From NCBI GenBank assembly GCA_038363925.1, contig JAQQWL010000001.1, forward strand, positions 124,001 through 188,000: a stretch of DNA of 64,000 bases. The letters are read 5' to 3'. The DNA comes from Apiospora phragmitis. Its lineage: Eukaryota; Ascomycota; Sordariomycetes; Amphisphaeriales; Apiosporaceae. Of the stretch, positions 46,016-55,938 are shown one piece after another (position 1 is the stretch's first letter; each line of letters opens with the position of its first letter). The notes below the pieces were generated by a model that saw only the letters and a program-made list of their open reading frames with translations, searched no databases and had not been told where the DNA came from. The position numbers and the translations under genes are program-made.

Positions 46016-47357
46016 ATGGCTCTCGACTACACAGCTTACACAAGAAACCCTGCGTGGACCATCTGCCAGGCCTTCTGCTTTGTCGTTACATTCAATATCT
46101 ACGTACTCAATACGGCGCCGGGCTCTAAGACTCGATTCTTTGCTGTCCTCTGTCTGGCCGGCGCCACCGCCGGATGCCAAGCCTCCCTTTACTTGGGTGT
46201 GCCAACAAGGGCTGGGTCAGCCTGTTGGTGACCACGGCTTGGACCACCTTCTGGCACGCCGTCGAGATGCTGCTCGTGTCCAAGGTCTCCATTGAGGACA
46301 TCGAGGAGCTGGCCAAGAAGCAACGCAAGTCTGAAGACCCCGACAAGGCTGAAGGTTTTCCGGCACTCTGGCGACTGGTTGTTTGCACTTCGTCGCTTCT
46401 CTGCAAATGGCGACGCATTGGCACCAAGTGGCAGATCCCGAGGCTCCCGAGATTCTCCCCGGACGGAAGTATTCCTAGCCGGGCCAAGTTTCTGTCTCGA
46501 TCCTTGCTGAAGATAGCGGGTTCATACCTGATGATTTAAGTGTGCTACGCGATGGAGGGGGCCCTTTTTCAAATTCTCATTGATGGCACGTTGCAGGTCG
46601 TTTTGCTCTGTGGCGCCGCCCCCGGATCCAGACTTGGTCACGTTCCATAACCAACGATTCTTCTCGCGACTCGACGACATCTCGGTCGACGAAGCCATCT
46701 TTCGGATAGTATCCACCGCCGTCTTCTTCATCAACGTTGCGTTGATGGCCACGATGTGGTATTACCTTGTCTGCATCGTTTCCGTAGTATTGGGCCTTGT
46801 CGGTCCCGCAGACAGCCCGCCGTTCTATGGATCTCTGAGGAATGCTTACACCCTACGTGGGCTGTGGAGGTACAGTTCTCATGAAACTCCACCGCTCAAA
46901 GCGAGTTGGTATGCTGATGCGCTTCTAGAAATATTCACCAAGGCCTCCGCGAGTGTGTCTCGGGCCTGCTGATGCTTTTGCCGACTCGGTGTTGCACTTG
47001 CCACGAGGCACTTTTGCTTCAAGATGCGTCCGTCTCGTGCTCGCGTTCTTGATTTCGGCCATGATTCACGCTCAAGCAGATTGGGCCATCGGTGTACATA
47101 AAGAAGCTGGCCAGTTCTATTTCTTCTCCATGCAAGCTCTCGGCATCATCTTTGAGAGTGCCGTTCAAGACATCTGTGCGCGAACGAGGGTGCACTTCCC
47201 TCAGTCTTTACAAAAGGGGCTGGGGTACATCTGGGTGGTATCGTGGTTCTGCTGGATCACTCCAACCTGGTCTTACACCATGATGAGACATATGGACCCT
47301 GTGAAGGATGGTTTGGTGATGCCTGCTCACCACCTCTTGAGAACGTGGTTCCGGTAG
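46016..47357 (+). CDS. Wax-synthase-like membrane-bound O-acyltransferase, multiply broken frame
   Basis: The ATG at 46016 starts MALDYTAYTRNPAWT and hydrophobic helices. Family segments follow in order: AWTTFWHAVEMLLV, RRIGTKWQIPRLPRF, FSRLDDISVDEAIFRIV with a helix, PPFYGSLRNAYTLRGLWR, IHQGLRECVSG, DSVLHLPRGTFASRCVRL and the MBOAT-like active-site segment FLISAMIHAQADWA. A last helix, YIWVVSWFCWITPTWSYTMM, ends the protein. This is the fungal wax-synthase/acetyltransferase type, often used in terpenoid tailoring. An intron lies between GLWR and NIHQG (GTACAG near 46872 to TCTAG near 46928). The frame shifts at about 46198-46202, 46518-46520, in 46530-46600, and at 46962-46964, mostly at G runs. 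It may be a decaying gene or badly affected by base-call errors. Confidence 0.7.
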
Positions 47358-47691
47358 CCTCCACTGCCACAGCTGCGGCGTATTCGAACATCTGGGAATT
47401 CAACTGGCCAGTAGGCTAATCACGTGAAGCAAGGCAACTAAGGTCGTGTTTCCTAACGTCAGCTGCAGTGGCTTTTCGGCTTAGAAGTATATAAGCAACA
47501 AGCAACTGCGACGTGTGTCGAATTCGATTCTAACTAGTTACACTCGATACACTTCGACTTCTTGGCTAAGTGTAATCGTACCGATACTATTAGCTAGCCA
47601 ATCCGAGCCCCGGATCCGGCTGAATCGAATCACCGTTCCTCCATATTACTAAACAATGGAAAAGCTGGCGAAAAGGGGGTGCATCTGGTAA

Positions 47692-47965
47692 GTGTGGCAT
47701 TGCTCGCGATCGGCCCTGGAAGCTTCGTCCATCCTTTTCCAAGCGTCGTCCGTCCTTTTCTTTTAAACGACGTGCCGGTGTGCGTTAAATGTAATAAGTC
47801 TGGAATTGCTCGTGTTCGTCCCTCGACGCCGAGACTGTACGCTCGGCCGTTAGCTCGCCCTCTCGGAGCGTTGTCTAATTTCGGCGGAAGCACGGAGGAG
47901 GCCGTGGAGACGCCGATGACGCCGAGAAGCATAACAAAATTGGCTTTTGGCTCCGGCTGAACTAG
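47692..47965. repeat. Degenerate dispersed repeat, copy 1
   Basis: The motif AGTCTGGAATTGCTCG followed by a CGxCCCTCGACG-like segment occurs at about 47802-47832. A variant lies at about 47692-47722. A related copy with the same downstream AAGGCCGTGG...GACGCCGA..CCGA-like segment lies at 49786-49890. Divergence is substantial, consistent with an old non-coding repeat family. Confidence 0.5.
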
Positions 47966-48937
47966 CCGTCGAAGATACGGCTATGAAACGGGCCAAATCA
48001 ACCACTGCAACTGATGCTAGGAAACGCGGCCTGATCAGGGGACGAGGATATACTCATGCCCGCACTCCATGATCGGTCGAAAAAAGTCAGCCTTTTGCTG
48101 CATCAAAAGTCTATAAGCGATGCACATGGCAAGACATAAGAGAGTAGAGGTGACGGCGCCCAGCCTCTTAATCGGTTTCATCCAGCCACGCTTGTAGAGT
48201 CTATAAGAGGGGCAGTCAAACGGTATCTATCCCTAAGAAGAAATTACGCATGGCCCATAGAGTCACACTACAGCAGGTATAATACGCACCACGTGCTGAG
48301 GCTAACCCTACTAGATATCACCGCTGTCGCCAACAGCGAGACTTGGCGCTACCTGGTCCGTACAGTATTATAGTACGTTGGTGCACCGCCAAGTCTGCGT
48401 TGACACGGCAGAGTTGTTAAGCACCGGCAACGTACAAGGCTGGTAGATCGGTGGCCGGTTGCCTGGAAAGTATCGAGTGGCGAACGGCGTAGACCAGGGC
48501 ACAATAGTCGCGATGCTACCTTCCTTTTGGAGTCTAATTACCATGATGATTCAGGGGTAACCCCCTTGGTTGTAAGATGTACGCTTGTGCTAGGCTGACT
48601 TGACATCAAATTAAACTGTTTGAGTTGAGAAAAGAAGAAAGTGTCGCGAACTCGCAAATATATTAGCTGAGCGAGCGAGAGAAAGGGTTCACGCCGAGGT
48701 CCGGAGTATCGACGTGCTTCTCACATGCACCTGAGATATTAGTTGGGTATCCCCGAGTTAGATAATCTTTAATAATAATAGAAAACCATCCCTGTTCGTC
48801 CGCTTACGTGATCGAACGTTCGCAAGTTTCCGGCGGGTTCGACGTGCGACCGTTCGAAGGTGAGCTTTTCGCCCTCTTTTTTAAAGGTTAATTCCGCGCC
48901 CTGCCCGTATGCTAGTGTACGCGTAAGGCTTCCGGCG

Positions 48938-49072
48938 ATGGGGGGAAGGGGGAGGGAGGTTTACGGCAGAGGGGAGGGGGTGCGGCAAAGGGGCAAGGTT
49001 ACCCGACGAGGGGACGGGGTACGGCAAGGGGAAGGTATGCGGTAGAGGGGAGCGCGGCGGGGGGGAAGGAAA
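48938..49072. repeat. G-rich degenerate minisatellite
   Basis: About six imperfect units of roughly 18-21 bp follow the pattern TACGGCARAGGGGARGG. Examples are TACGGCAGAGGGGAGGGGG, TGCGGCAAAGGGGCAAGG, TACGGCAAGGGGAAGG and TGCGGTAGAGGGGAGCG. The plus strand is almost purely purine with many G3-G6 runs, so G-quadruplexes could form. Confidence 0.7.
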
Positions 49073-49077
49073 GATAA

Positions 49078-49160
49078 TAATATACTCCCCCGGTGAATAT
49101 ACGCTTCTTATAATTATACTCCTCTTGTGATTATATGCCTCCTGTAAATGTACGCCCCCT
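49078..49160. repeat. AT-rich degenerate minisatellite next to the G-rich one
   Basis: Four to five imperfect units of about 17 bp follow the pattern TATACTCCYCYTGTGAA: TATACTCCCCCGGTGAA, TATACGCTTCTTATAA, TATACTCCTCTTGTGA, TATATGCCTCCTGTAA and TGTACGCCCCC. They start right after the purine-rich block. Confidence 0.6.
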
Positions 49161-49377
49161 TTTGGATATTTCGACACCGCTAAGTTTTTGAAAGCATCCG
49201 TAGCCACTTGTGGCGGAGTATTGCTAGTGGTATATATCGCATATGCGCGATACGATAGTGGACAGGAGTCAAGAACGTCGTAGTGCAGAAAGCATTATGG
49301 GTCTTTTAGACGCAGAGTCTCGTCCTCTACGGAATAGTTAGGCTACGTTTCCTTTCGTCAGATAGCTGGAGCTTTTC

Positions 49378-49515
49378 GGGCTATCCCGTTGATTGCCAAC
49401 TACGACTCAAGTCCTTGACGGCGTGAACTATCACCATCTGAAGATATCTGATCTTCTAATCGTTCTAGAAGCCGGTTCCACTGTTTGAGTCGTAGTGGGC
49501 AATCAAGGGGATAAG
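49378..49515. repeat. Inverted repeat with about 30 bp arms
   Basis: The left arm at 49378-49410 (ending GCCAACTACGACTCAA) pairs with the right arm at 49485-49515 (starting TTGAGTCGTAGTGGGC). The core shows 21 of 23 matches, and a further match reaches into GGGATA. The spacer is about 74 bp. It could be a miniature element or form a cruciform or hairpin transcript. Confidence 0.65.
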
Positions 49516-49708
49516 CATATATGTAAGCTAGATCTCTCAGCGGTACGTTTCAAGCATATCGGCCGCTGATTTGAAATAGACTCCGGCTGAATGTCGCGAT
49601 CAGACCTCGTGATTCTGACCAATCAAGTGATAAGATCCTGGCTGATTCGCATCGACACTTTGTTAGCCGCTGAATCCGCTAGATCCGGCTAATCGAGGGC
49701 CTTAGGTA

Positions 49709-49765
49709 CCTTCTAGGGGGCTTTCTAGGGGGCCTTCCAGGGGACCTTCTAGGGGCCTCAGGGGG
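49709..49765. repeat. Tandem 12-mer repeat
   Basis: About five units of CCTTCTAGGGGG and variants (CTTTCTAGGGGG, CCTTCCAGGGGA, CCTTCTAGGGG, CCTCAGGGGG) run head to tail. Translation of the minus strand gives Pro/Arg-rich sequence, but the frame has no other gene features. Confidence 0.65.
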
Positions 49766-51107
49766 CTCGTGCGACGATATTTTAGTGAGTCTGGCATTAC
49801 TCGCGCTCGACCCTCGACGTTCCGGATAAACGCTATTGGCAGCACGGAAAAGGCCGTGGTAACATCGACGATACCACCGAAAAAGGGATTCAGCTATCAG
49901 CATTAGCTAGAGTTGAAATGCACAGCTGAATCAGGATAACAAGGGGGCTGATGGACGGAAAGAGCCAGCTTAAGATCTCGGCTGAGCCCGCCGGCTGTCG
50001 GGGACCGTGCGCCGCCATTCAGCGTCAGCCAGCAGACGAAAGGAAACCTAGCCTTTGGGTAGCATCCCCTTGACCGCTGGGTTCAGCAAAAAGAGTAGAG
50101 TCAAGATTCGTTTGAATTGATTGGTCGCACAGCTCACTCAGTGGTATGAGTAGAGCGGTCAAGGAAGGGGATACAGTAGTAGTCCTACTATACACAAACT
50201 CTAATAGAATGTTCTACCACGTTACCTGCTTTATTTCCATAGACCTGGGCCGCTAGATCCCGCACCTGCCTCCATCCATGTGAAGCCCTTCGTGGCGAAC
50301 AGAGAGGTGCAGCAAAAACAAAACTGTGTTGGCGCTATAGTTATCCTGTCACATCCCTTTCCTTAGCCAGAGCTATAGTCCGAGTAAAAAGACTTCCTGC
50401 TACACGGTTTAGCCCATGAAACATGCTTTTATCTTGCATCTACTGAGATCTGCGATTAGCTATCTGAGATAGCATCAGCACTGCTATAGAAAACACTAAA
50501 CCATCTCATCTATAACAATAATCATAGGCACAGGCTTTTTGCGAACTGGGAATCGCAATTGACTCATTCAAGCCGCATATACTTTAGGTTCAAGTCGCCC
50601 AGAAGCTTGTCTTGATGCAAAGTGTACGACTCTACATGCATATGTAACTCCCCAAACCAGGTATTACAGTAGTGTGCAGCAGGCTGCTTTTGATCCCTTA
50701 GGGATTCCGGGCTCACTTGGTGTGTTTCCTTCACAACCAGCCCGAACAAGTCAATATCGCAACATTTAGCGCCATACTTCATGCAAGAGTTAAACTTTGC
50801 CTTGCTGGGTGGTGTCGTGCCACTTGCATATTCAAGGGGCGCACAACGAGAAGGGGCGCCAGATGCATGATGGATCAAGGGGATGAAGATGTTGGGCAGC
50901 TTTCGCTCCGCCTCCTCCTCTAGAGCATCGAGGCGCGAGGGTATTTAAATGCCCACCAGGAGCCGTATACCGTGATACAAAGATCTTTCCCTAGATCGTA
51001 AGTTTTTCCCCATTATAGTCAGGAGTCATACGCAACTACGATCTGTTATCTGATCAGTTCTGCACAAATTCTCAACCCTTGAACCTTGGAATGATCATAT
51101 TGTGACA

Positions 51108-52597
51108 ATGCTTCGCACTTATTCCCTCATGCAAGGCATCACGAGACATGCCACTAACAGAGCAGCAATGCATCGGAACAGCCTTCGGGCCATGTCGACC
51201 GTTCTGCCGGACCACTTGGCGAACCTCGGTGCCACAATGCCTCCAGGCTACGTGGCACGAGTAGGCAGCTCGAGACCTTCAAGCTACCAGAGCGTGTCAC
51301 AGGCACACCGGGTGACCGGGAAATGGGCCGCGCGCTGATAGATGCGTGGCGCCGCGACGGGATTCTGCAAATCGCCATGGCGCCGCGGCAGCAGGAAGTC
51401 TACGAGCGGGCGCAGGAGGCGAGCCGGGAGTTCTTCGCGAAGCCGCCCGCACTCAAAGCGGCCTGTGTCGACTCGCAGAGCTATGCCGGCTACATCGCGT
51501 CGGGCGAGGAGATCACCGACGGCGTCGCCGACTACAGCGAGATCTTCACAGTCACCAAGGACTTGCCGCTTGATGACCCCCGTGTCGTCAACAAGTGGCC
51601 TTGCCATGGCCCTTGTCCCTGGCCCGATCACGGCATGCGGAACAGCATGAAGCAGTACATGGAGTACCTGGGCGAGAGTGGCGAGAAGCTGCTGCGATTA
51701 ACAGAGTACGGGCTGGGTGTGCCCGAGGGCTCCCTGACACGGCTGACCCAGGATGGCTGGCACCACTTGCGAGTTCTTCGGTAAGCAATCCCCAGCCGGT
51801 ATTAGAAGAGTGCCCCTTCTGATGTGTCAATTGTCCGTAGATTTCCACAGCGCAACAAAACGAATGGTAAAGGCAAAGATGGTCGGGGTATCGGGTCTCA
51901 CACCGATTATGGGCTACTCGTCATTGCCGCCCAAGACGATATTGGAGGTAAGGAGTGCATCCCTTTGAGCATGACATCTCGCACTTGGTTACTGTTCGGG
52001 ATCTGGGGTTTCCTTGCTGATATCAAGGCATGCCAGGTCTCTTTGTCCGACCTCAGTATGATCACGAGAAGTTTGCCAACTGGCAGAAGAGCTCAGCCGG
52101 CCTCCATGAAGACGACGACAGATGGGTCTACGTGCCCCCTCAGCCAGGCGTGTTCACGGTCTTCCCAGGTACGTTTCACCACAGATACGCAGCTCACAAA
52201 AAGCCATCAACGAAACCCCCACTTACCCTGGCTGGCCACAGGTGACATCATGCAATACATGACCAACTCGTATCTCCCGTCGACGCCGCACAAGGTGGGC
52301 CTGAACAGGCGGGAGCGCTATGCCTTCGCCTACTTCCACGAGCCCAGCTTCCAGGCGGTGGCACGGCCACTGCCGGGGTACGAGGCGGGCCAGAAACCGC
52401 ACGAGGGGATACACTATGGCACCCACTTCACCAATATGTTCTTACGCAACTACCCGGAGCGCATCACCACTCAGCGCATGCTCGCCGAGGACCGCTACCA
52501 AAAGCTGGCGGAACCGGCCCTGCGCACCATGAGATCTGAGTCGGTAAGCGAGGCTATCAATTCTCAAGCATCAGTACCAATGGGCGCGAGGCTTTAG
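51108..52597 (+). CDS. 2-oxoglutarate/Fe(II) oxygenase similar to ethylene-forming enzyme (EFE)
   Basis: Coding reads LETFKLPERVTGTPGDREMG (from about 51270) to 51780, then 51841-51947, 52037-52168 and 52242-52597. All three introns close in phase. The chain is about 350 residues past LETF, the EFE size. Metal ligands are in GSHTDYG (His, Asp) and STPHKV (His). The 2-oxoglutarate Arg is in NRRERYAFAYFHEP. EFE-type substrate-contact segments SGEEITDG, GWHHLRVLRF and NYPERITTQR are retained, as are EIFTVTKDL and WPCHGPCPWP. EFE converts 2-oxoglutarate to ethylene and CO2, with arginine hydroxylation as a side reaction. A related isopenicillin-N-synthase-like role is the alternative. Upstream, ATGs at 51108 and 51192 open a frame (MSTVLPDHLANLGATMPP) that shifts against LETF near 51240-51268, so the true N-terminus is uncertain. 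Confidence 0.85.
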
Positions 52598-53831
52598 AGT
52601 GTAGAAAAAGAACAAGAAGTCAAGTTGGGAGACTAGACCTTGTCTAGATGAGAGGATTGAATTCGAAGGGAATGAGATGTCTGGAAGAGTCAGTGCAAAA
52701 GCCACAATCTGAGACAAAAGAAGAAGAGAAAAGTACCCGTATCAAAAGATCAGTCGACACAGATAGGATAACCGTTGGAAATGCCAATTGTAGTTTTCTT
52801 ACCAGTACAGGTCATACCCCTGTTAGTAGGTATGGGGGAAAGTAGATATGTTGGTGTTAATGCATAAATTTCGGCCGTTAGCGCTGATGTTGGTGTACTA
52901 ACAGATATGCTTTCTGAAAATATATGTTTACAGGGGTCTGGACAGGGGGTTCCAGATCCCTGTACAGCCCCTGTACAGGCTGATTTTAGGTGTAAAATCT
53001 GAGGTGGGAAAATGCACCAATTATGAGACCCCACAAAAATTCACGTGTGAGCCCTTAAGTAGATATATTGGGGAAAACGCATAAATATTCGATGCCCGAG
53101 TCTCATCTATTAACAGGGGTAGGCCCTGTAGTATGATCGACTCGGTCGCATGTTTTGTACGTGTTGGGTTGTGATAGCAGCCGAAAGTGAATGGATACTC
53201 TGCATGACGATCTTGCCCTTACAGCTTTAGCTCCGCCCGAGATCGGCATTGAGCCCGTCAAAATGGATGCGAGCGGGAAGCGTGCGGGACGCGATATCAC
53301 GTGATGTTTCAATCAGGGACGCCTGGACGCCATCGTGATAAGTGTCGCCCTAGCCATCTGATAAGCCTCAAAAATTCTCCCGCTGCTACAGACCAAACAG
53401 GGAAGTACAAACGCCCGGAAAGTAGTAAAGTGGTGTCATTTAATGGGGCCGATCGACTTTTTGCGGTCAGGGTCCCACGTTCCTGCCACGCTGCTCGTTA
53501 GTTGCCGGGTCATGGAAGGGCTAAGAAAAAGCAGAATGACATGGCACGATTTGGAAGCGCTGAAGTCGGAAGTGCCGCTCGTTGGCTCGGAGTGCGAGTG
53601 GGCTTCTTCCTCTGACTGATCAGTGCTGAGCTGCTGAGCTGGCTGGCCCGGCGGTGCGGTGGATTCTTGCGGATTGATAAGGGACAGAAGCAGAAGACGA
53701 AACATCTTTCTCCCCCCCTCCTCTCCTTCCACCATCAATTGACTTATTTCTTGTTGCCTCACTCCCCAAAACAAAGCACAAAAACAACACCCAATCAATT
53801 CCCATATCCATCACCAGAAAGCACCTTCAAC
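52598..53831. other. Intergenic region containing a MITE-like element
   Basis: There is no supported gene. The MITE-like element at 52806-53130 is the only structure. The last 150 bp upstream of 53832 are C/T- and A-rich (TTTCTCCCCCCCTCCTCTCC, CAAAACAAAGCACAAAAAC), as expected for the promoter and leader of a highly expressed fungal gene. Confidence 0.5.
52806..53130. mobile_element. MITE-like element with 24 bp terminal inverted repeats
   Basis: The left end TACAGGTCATACCCCTGTTA and the right end, whose reverse complement reads TACAGGGCCTACCCCTGTTA, match in about 20 of 24 positions. The 325 bp interior has no coding capacity. Sub-terminal direct repeats AGTAGATAT(G/A)TTGG...GCATAAAT lie at 52842-52870 and 53059-53088. 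An internal palindrome CCTGTACAGCCCCTGTACAGG lies near 52958-52978. These features fit a non-autonomous DNA transposon. A TA within the termini may be the target duplication. Confidence 0.65.
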
Positions 53832-54635
53832 ATGTCCAAGGCTTTCGTTCAGCGCCCGGCCCCGGCCTTCAAGGCCATGACCGTCTTCGCCAACGGCGAG
53901 TTCAAGGAGATCTCCTCGACCAGTACCAAGGTCAATGGTAAGCGAGTTCCCACGGAGCGAGGCGCAAGAGAGAGAGAGGGACTGAGATCAGCCCACTCAC
54001 GATCTCCCCCTCAATTCAATTGCCCACTACCCCAAAGAATGTGCGAGAGCAGCTGTCCGCTAACGTTTGATCGTTCCCACCTTGGCAGGGTCGTCCTCTT
54101 GTTCTACCCCATGGACTTCACCTTCGTCTGCCCCACTGAGATCATTCAGTACAACGACGCCCTGTCCCGCTTCCGCGCGATCAACACCCAGGTCCTGGCC
54201 CTGTCCACCGACAGCCACTTCTCCCACCTGGCCTGGCAGCAGCAGCCGCGCAAGCAGGGCGGCCTCGGCCCCGACCTGCAGCTGCCCCTCGTGGCCGACC
54301 GCAGCCAGAAGATCGCCCGCGACTACGGCGTGCTGATCGAGGAGGAGGGCGTCGCCCTACGCGGCCTCTTCATCATCGACCCCAAGGGCGTCCTGCGCCA
54401 GATCACCGTCAACGACCTGCCCGTCGGCCGCAACGTCGAGGAGACGATCCGCCTCGTCCAGGCCTTCCAGTTCACCGACGAGCACGGCGAGGTCTGCCCC
54501 GCCGGCTGGATGCAGGGCCAGAAGTCGATGAAGGCCGACCCCAAGGGCAGCCTCGAGTACTTCTCCACCCAAGCCGACAAGGCCAACGGTACCAATGGTG
54601 AGGAGCCCCTCGCCAAGCGACCCCGTACTGAGTAA
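53832..54635 (+). CDS. Typical 2-Cys peroxiredoxin (AhpC/TSA family)
   Basis: Exon 1 is 53832-53937 ([20 protein letters not shown]...KVNG). An intron of about 150 bp starts with GTAAGC and ends in TTGGCAG, and exon 2 starts at 54089. The peroxidatic Cys is in [13 protein letters not shown] and the resolving Cys in [10 protein letters not shown]. The segments [34 protein letters not shown] and [20 protein letters not shown] are typical. The enzyme reduces hydrogen peroxide and alkyl peroxides with thioredoxin in the cytosol. The C-terminal [17 protein letters not shown] extension is unusual and carries a basic KRPR that could be a nuclear signal. The exon phases differ by one base, so a base near 53936-53938 or the acceptor is probably misread. 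The third base of most exon 2 codons is C or G, suggesting high expression. Confidence 0.88.
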   Translation: MSKAFVQRPAPAFKAMTVFANGEFKEISSTSTKVNGKRVPTERGAREREGLRSAHSRSPPQFNCPLPQRMCESSCPLTFDRSHLGRVVLLFYPMDFTFVCPTEIIQYNDALSRFRAINTQVLALSTDSHFSHLAWQQQPRKQGGLGPDLQLPLVADRSQKIARDYGVLIEEEGVALRGLFIIDPKGVLRQITVNDLPVGRNVEETIRLVQAFQFTDEHGEVCPAGWMQGQKSMKADPKGSLEYFSTQADKANGTNGEEPLAKRPRTE

Positions 54636-55938
54636 AAAAAATGATAAGGAACACTGTTTGCTGATGGACCTTCTCTCTATCTCTCAGGTTCGAACTAGAG
54701 TGGCAGTTTCAAAACGATGAAGGGAAAAGAGATGCAAGCTCTCTCCGTGGAGGACAAAGCGATACACAGATACATGAAAGCCCGCCAGGGCTCTTTGTTT
54801 TACTCTGCATTTCCTGCGATAGAACGTCTCTAGATATAGACTTAGACTTAGATGAGATGAGACGAGACACATGAGGCAACGCTGCTGTGGATCATGAATA
54901 CACAATTGGCCTAAGGGTCATCAAACCTGTTACGCTCCTATTTGAAGTGCAAGTGGCATTGTTAACGCTTCGCTCGCCTCGAAATGTGTTCAATACGTGT
55001 ATATGTATTCAATTGATACACAGCTTTCATGGCCTTCTCGTCGCCATGGAAGACAAGGCTGTGTCTCCATTAGAGGCAGTACACGAGAAGATGAGCCCTT
55101 CGCCTCCGACAAGGATAGATCAGACGCCCGCACTTTGCCTCTGCCCTAGACCACGAATACAATTGATCTTAGCTTCAGCTCACGCACTCTCAAACCCTTC
55201 TCCCACTGAAGTAACTCATATTGCAGTGCACGTGGGAGTCTGAAGGGTCATAAAGGATCGTCATCCCGTAACCCTGACCCTACTCCTACTGGCTGGCTGT
55301 CGTCGGAAAGGTGGGAACTGCGGCTGCCTCCGACGACACCTTGCCGGCCACATATCTCCGACCTCGGCGCCCCAAGATGCTGATCGACCGAACCCGTGGG
55401 TGCCGAGATCACCAGAATGGTTTCCTTCTGTCATGTTGGTACGGACACATTTCTGTTACTATGTGGAGGTCAGGGCACAATTCTGACAAGTCTATTTCCT
55501 TTGCCTTGTGGCGAGTCGTCCCCCAGCATGTGAGTTGCCCCCCCTGGGCCGCCCAAACGAGTGGCTGTGAAAACCGTCCGGGAACCCTTGGTGGAAAGGG
55601 GTTGAGCAGCTCATAGGCACCGTCACGCATTCCAGCTCAGACCTGTGCCATCTGCAGACACACACAAACTGCAGGTAGTCTCTCTTCTTCAGCCTGGATC
55701 GATCGACCAAAGATTCACTAGCAGAGAAGATCAGATATATGTATGTTCATCCACCATGGTATTCCCTGGTTCCGAAGCAGAGGAAACGTCAATAATCATT
55801 TGATGTAATATTCAACTAGATGTCTCATAGACTGGAGCAAACTGAATGCAACCTACCTGCGGTAATGAACCACCGATGTGGCAATGAACAAATCAAACAG
55901 CGAAAATCATACCTAGGCCTTGTCCTACCTTGGCCTGT
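54636..55938. other. Intergenic region without a supported gene
   Basis: It holds the 3' region of the peroxiredoxin gene and the 3' flank of the convergent Cys-rich gene. No frame with domain features is present. Confidence 0.45.

Larger units (their letters stand above)
47358..51107. other. Repeat-rich intergenic stretch
   Basis: No gene is recognisable in 3.7 kb. The stretch contains degenerate dispersed repeats, G-rich minisatellites, an inverted repeat and a tandem 12-mer, all annotated separately. Unlike the left end of the window, it is not AT-rich and shows no RIP signature. It lies directly upstream of the EFE-like gene. Confidence 0.6.

Noticed and set aside
50575..50600. GGTTCAAGTC, resembling a tRNA B-box
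   Set aside because: No A-box or cloverleaf can be folded around it.
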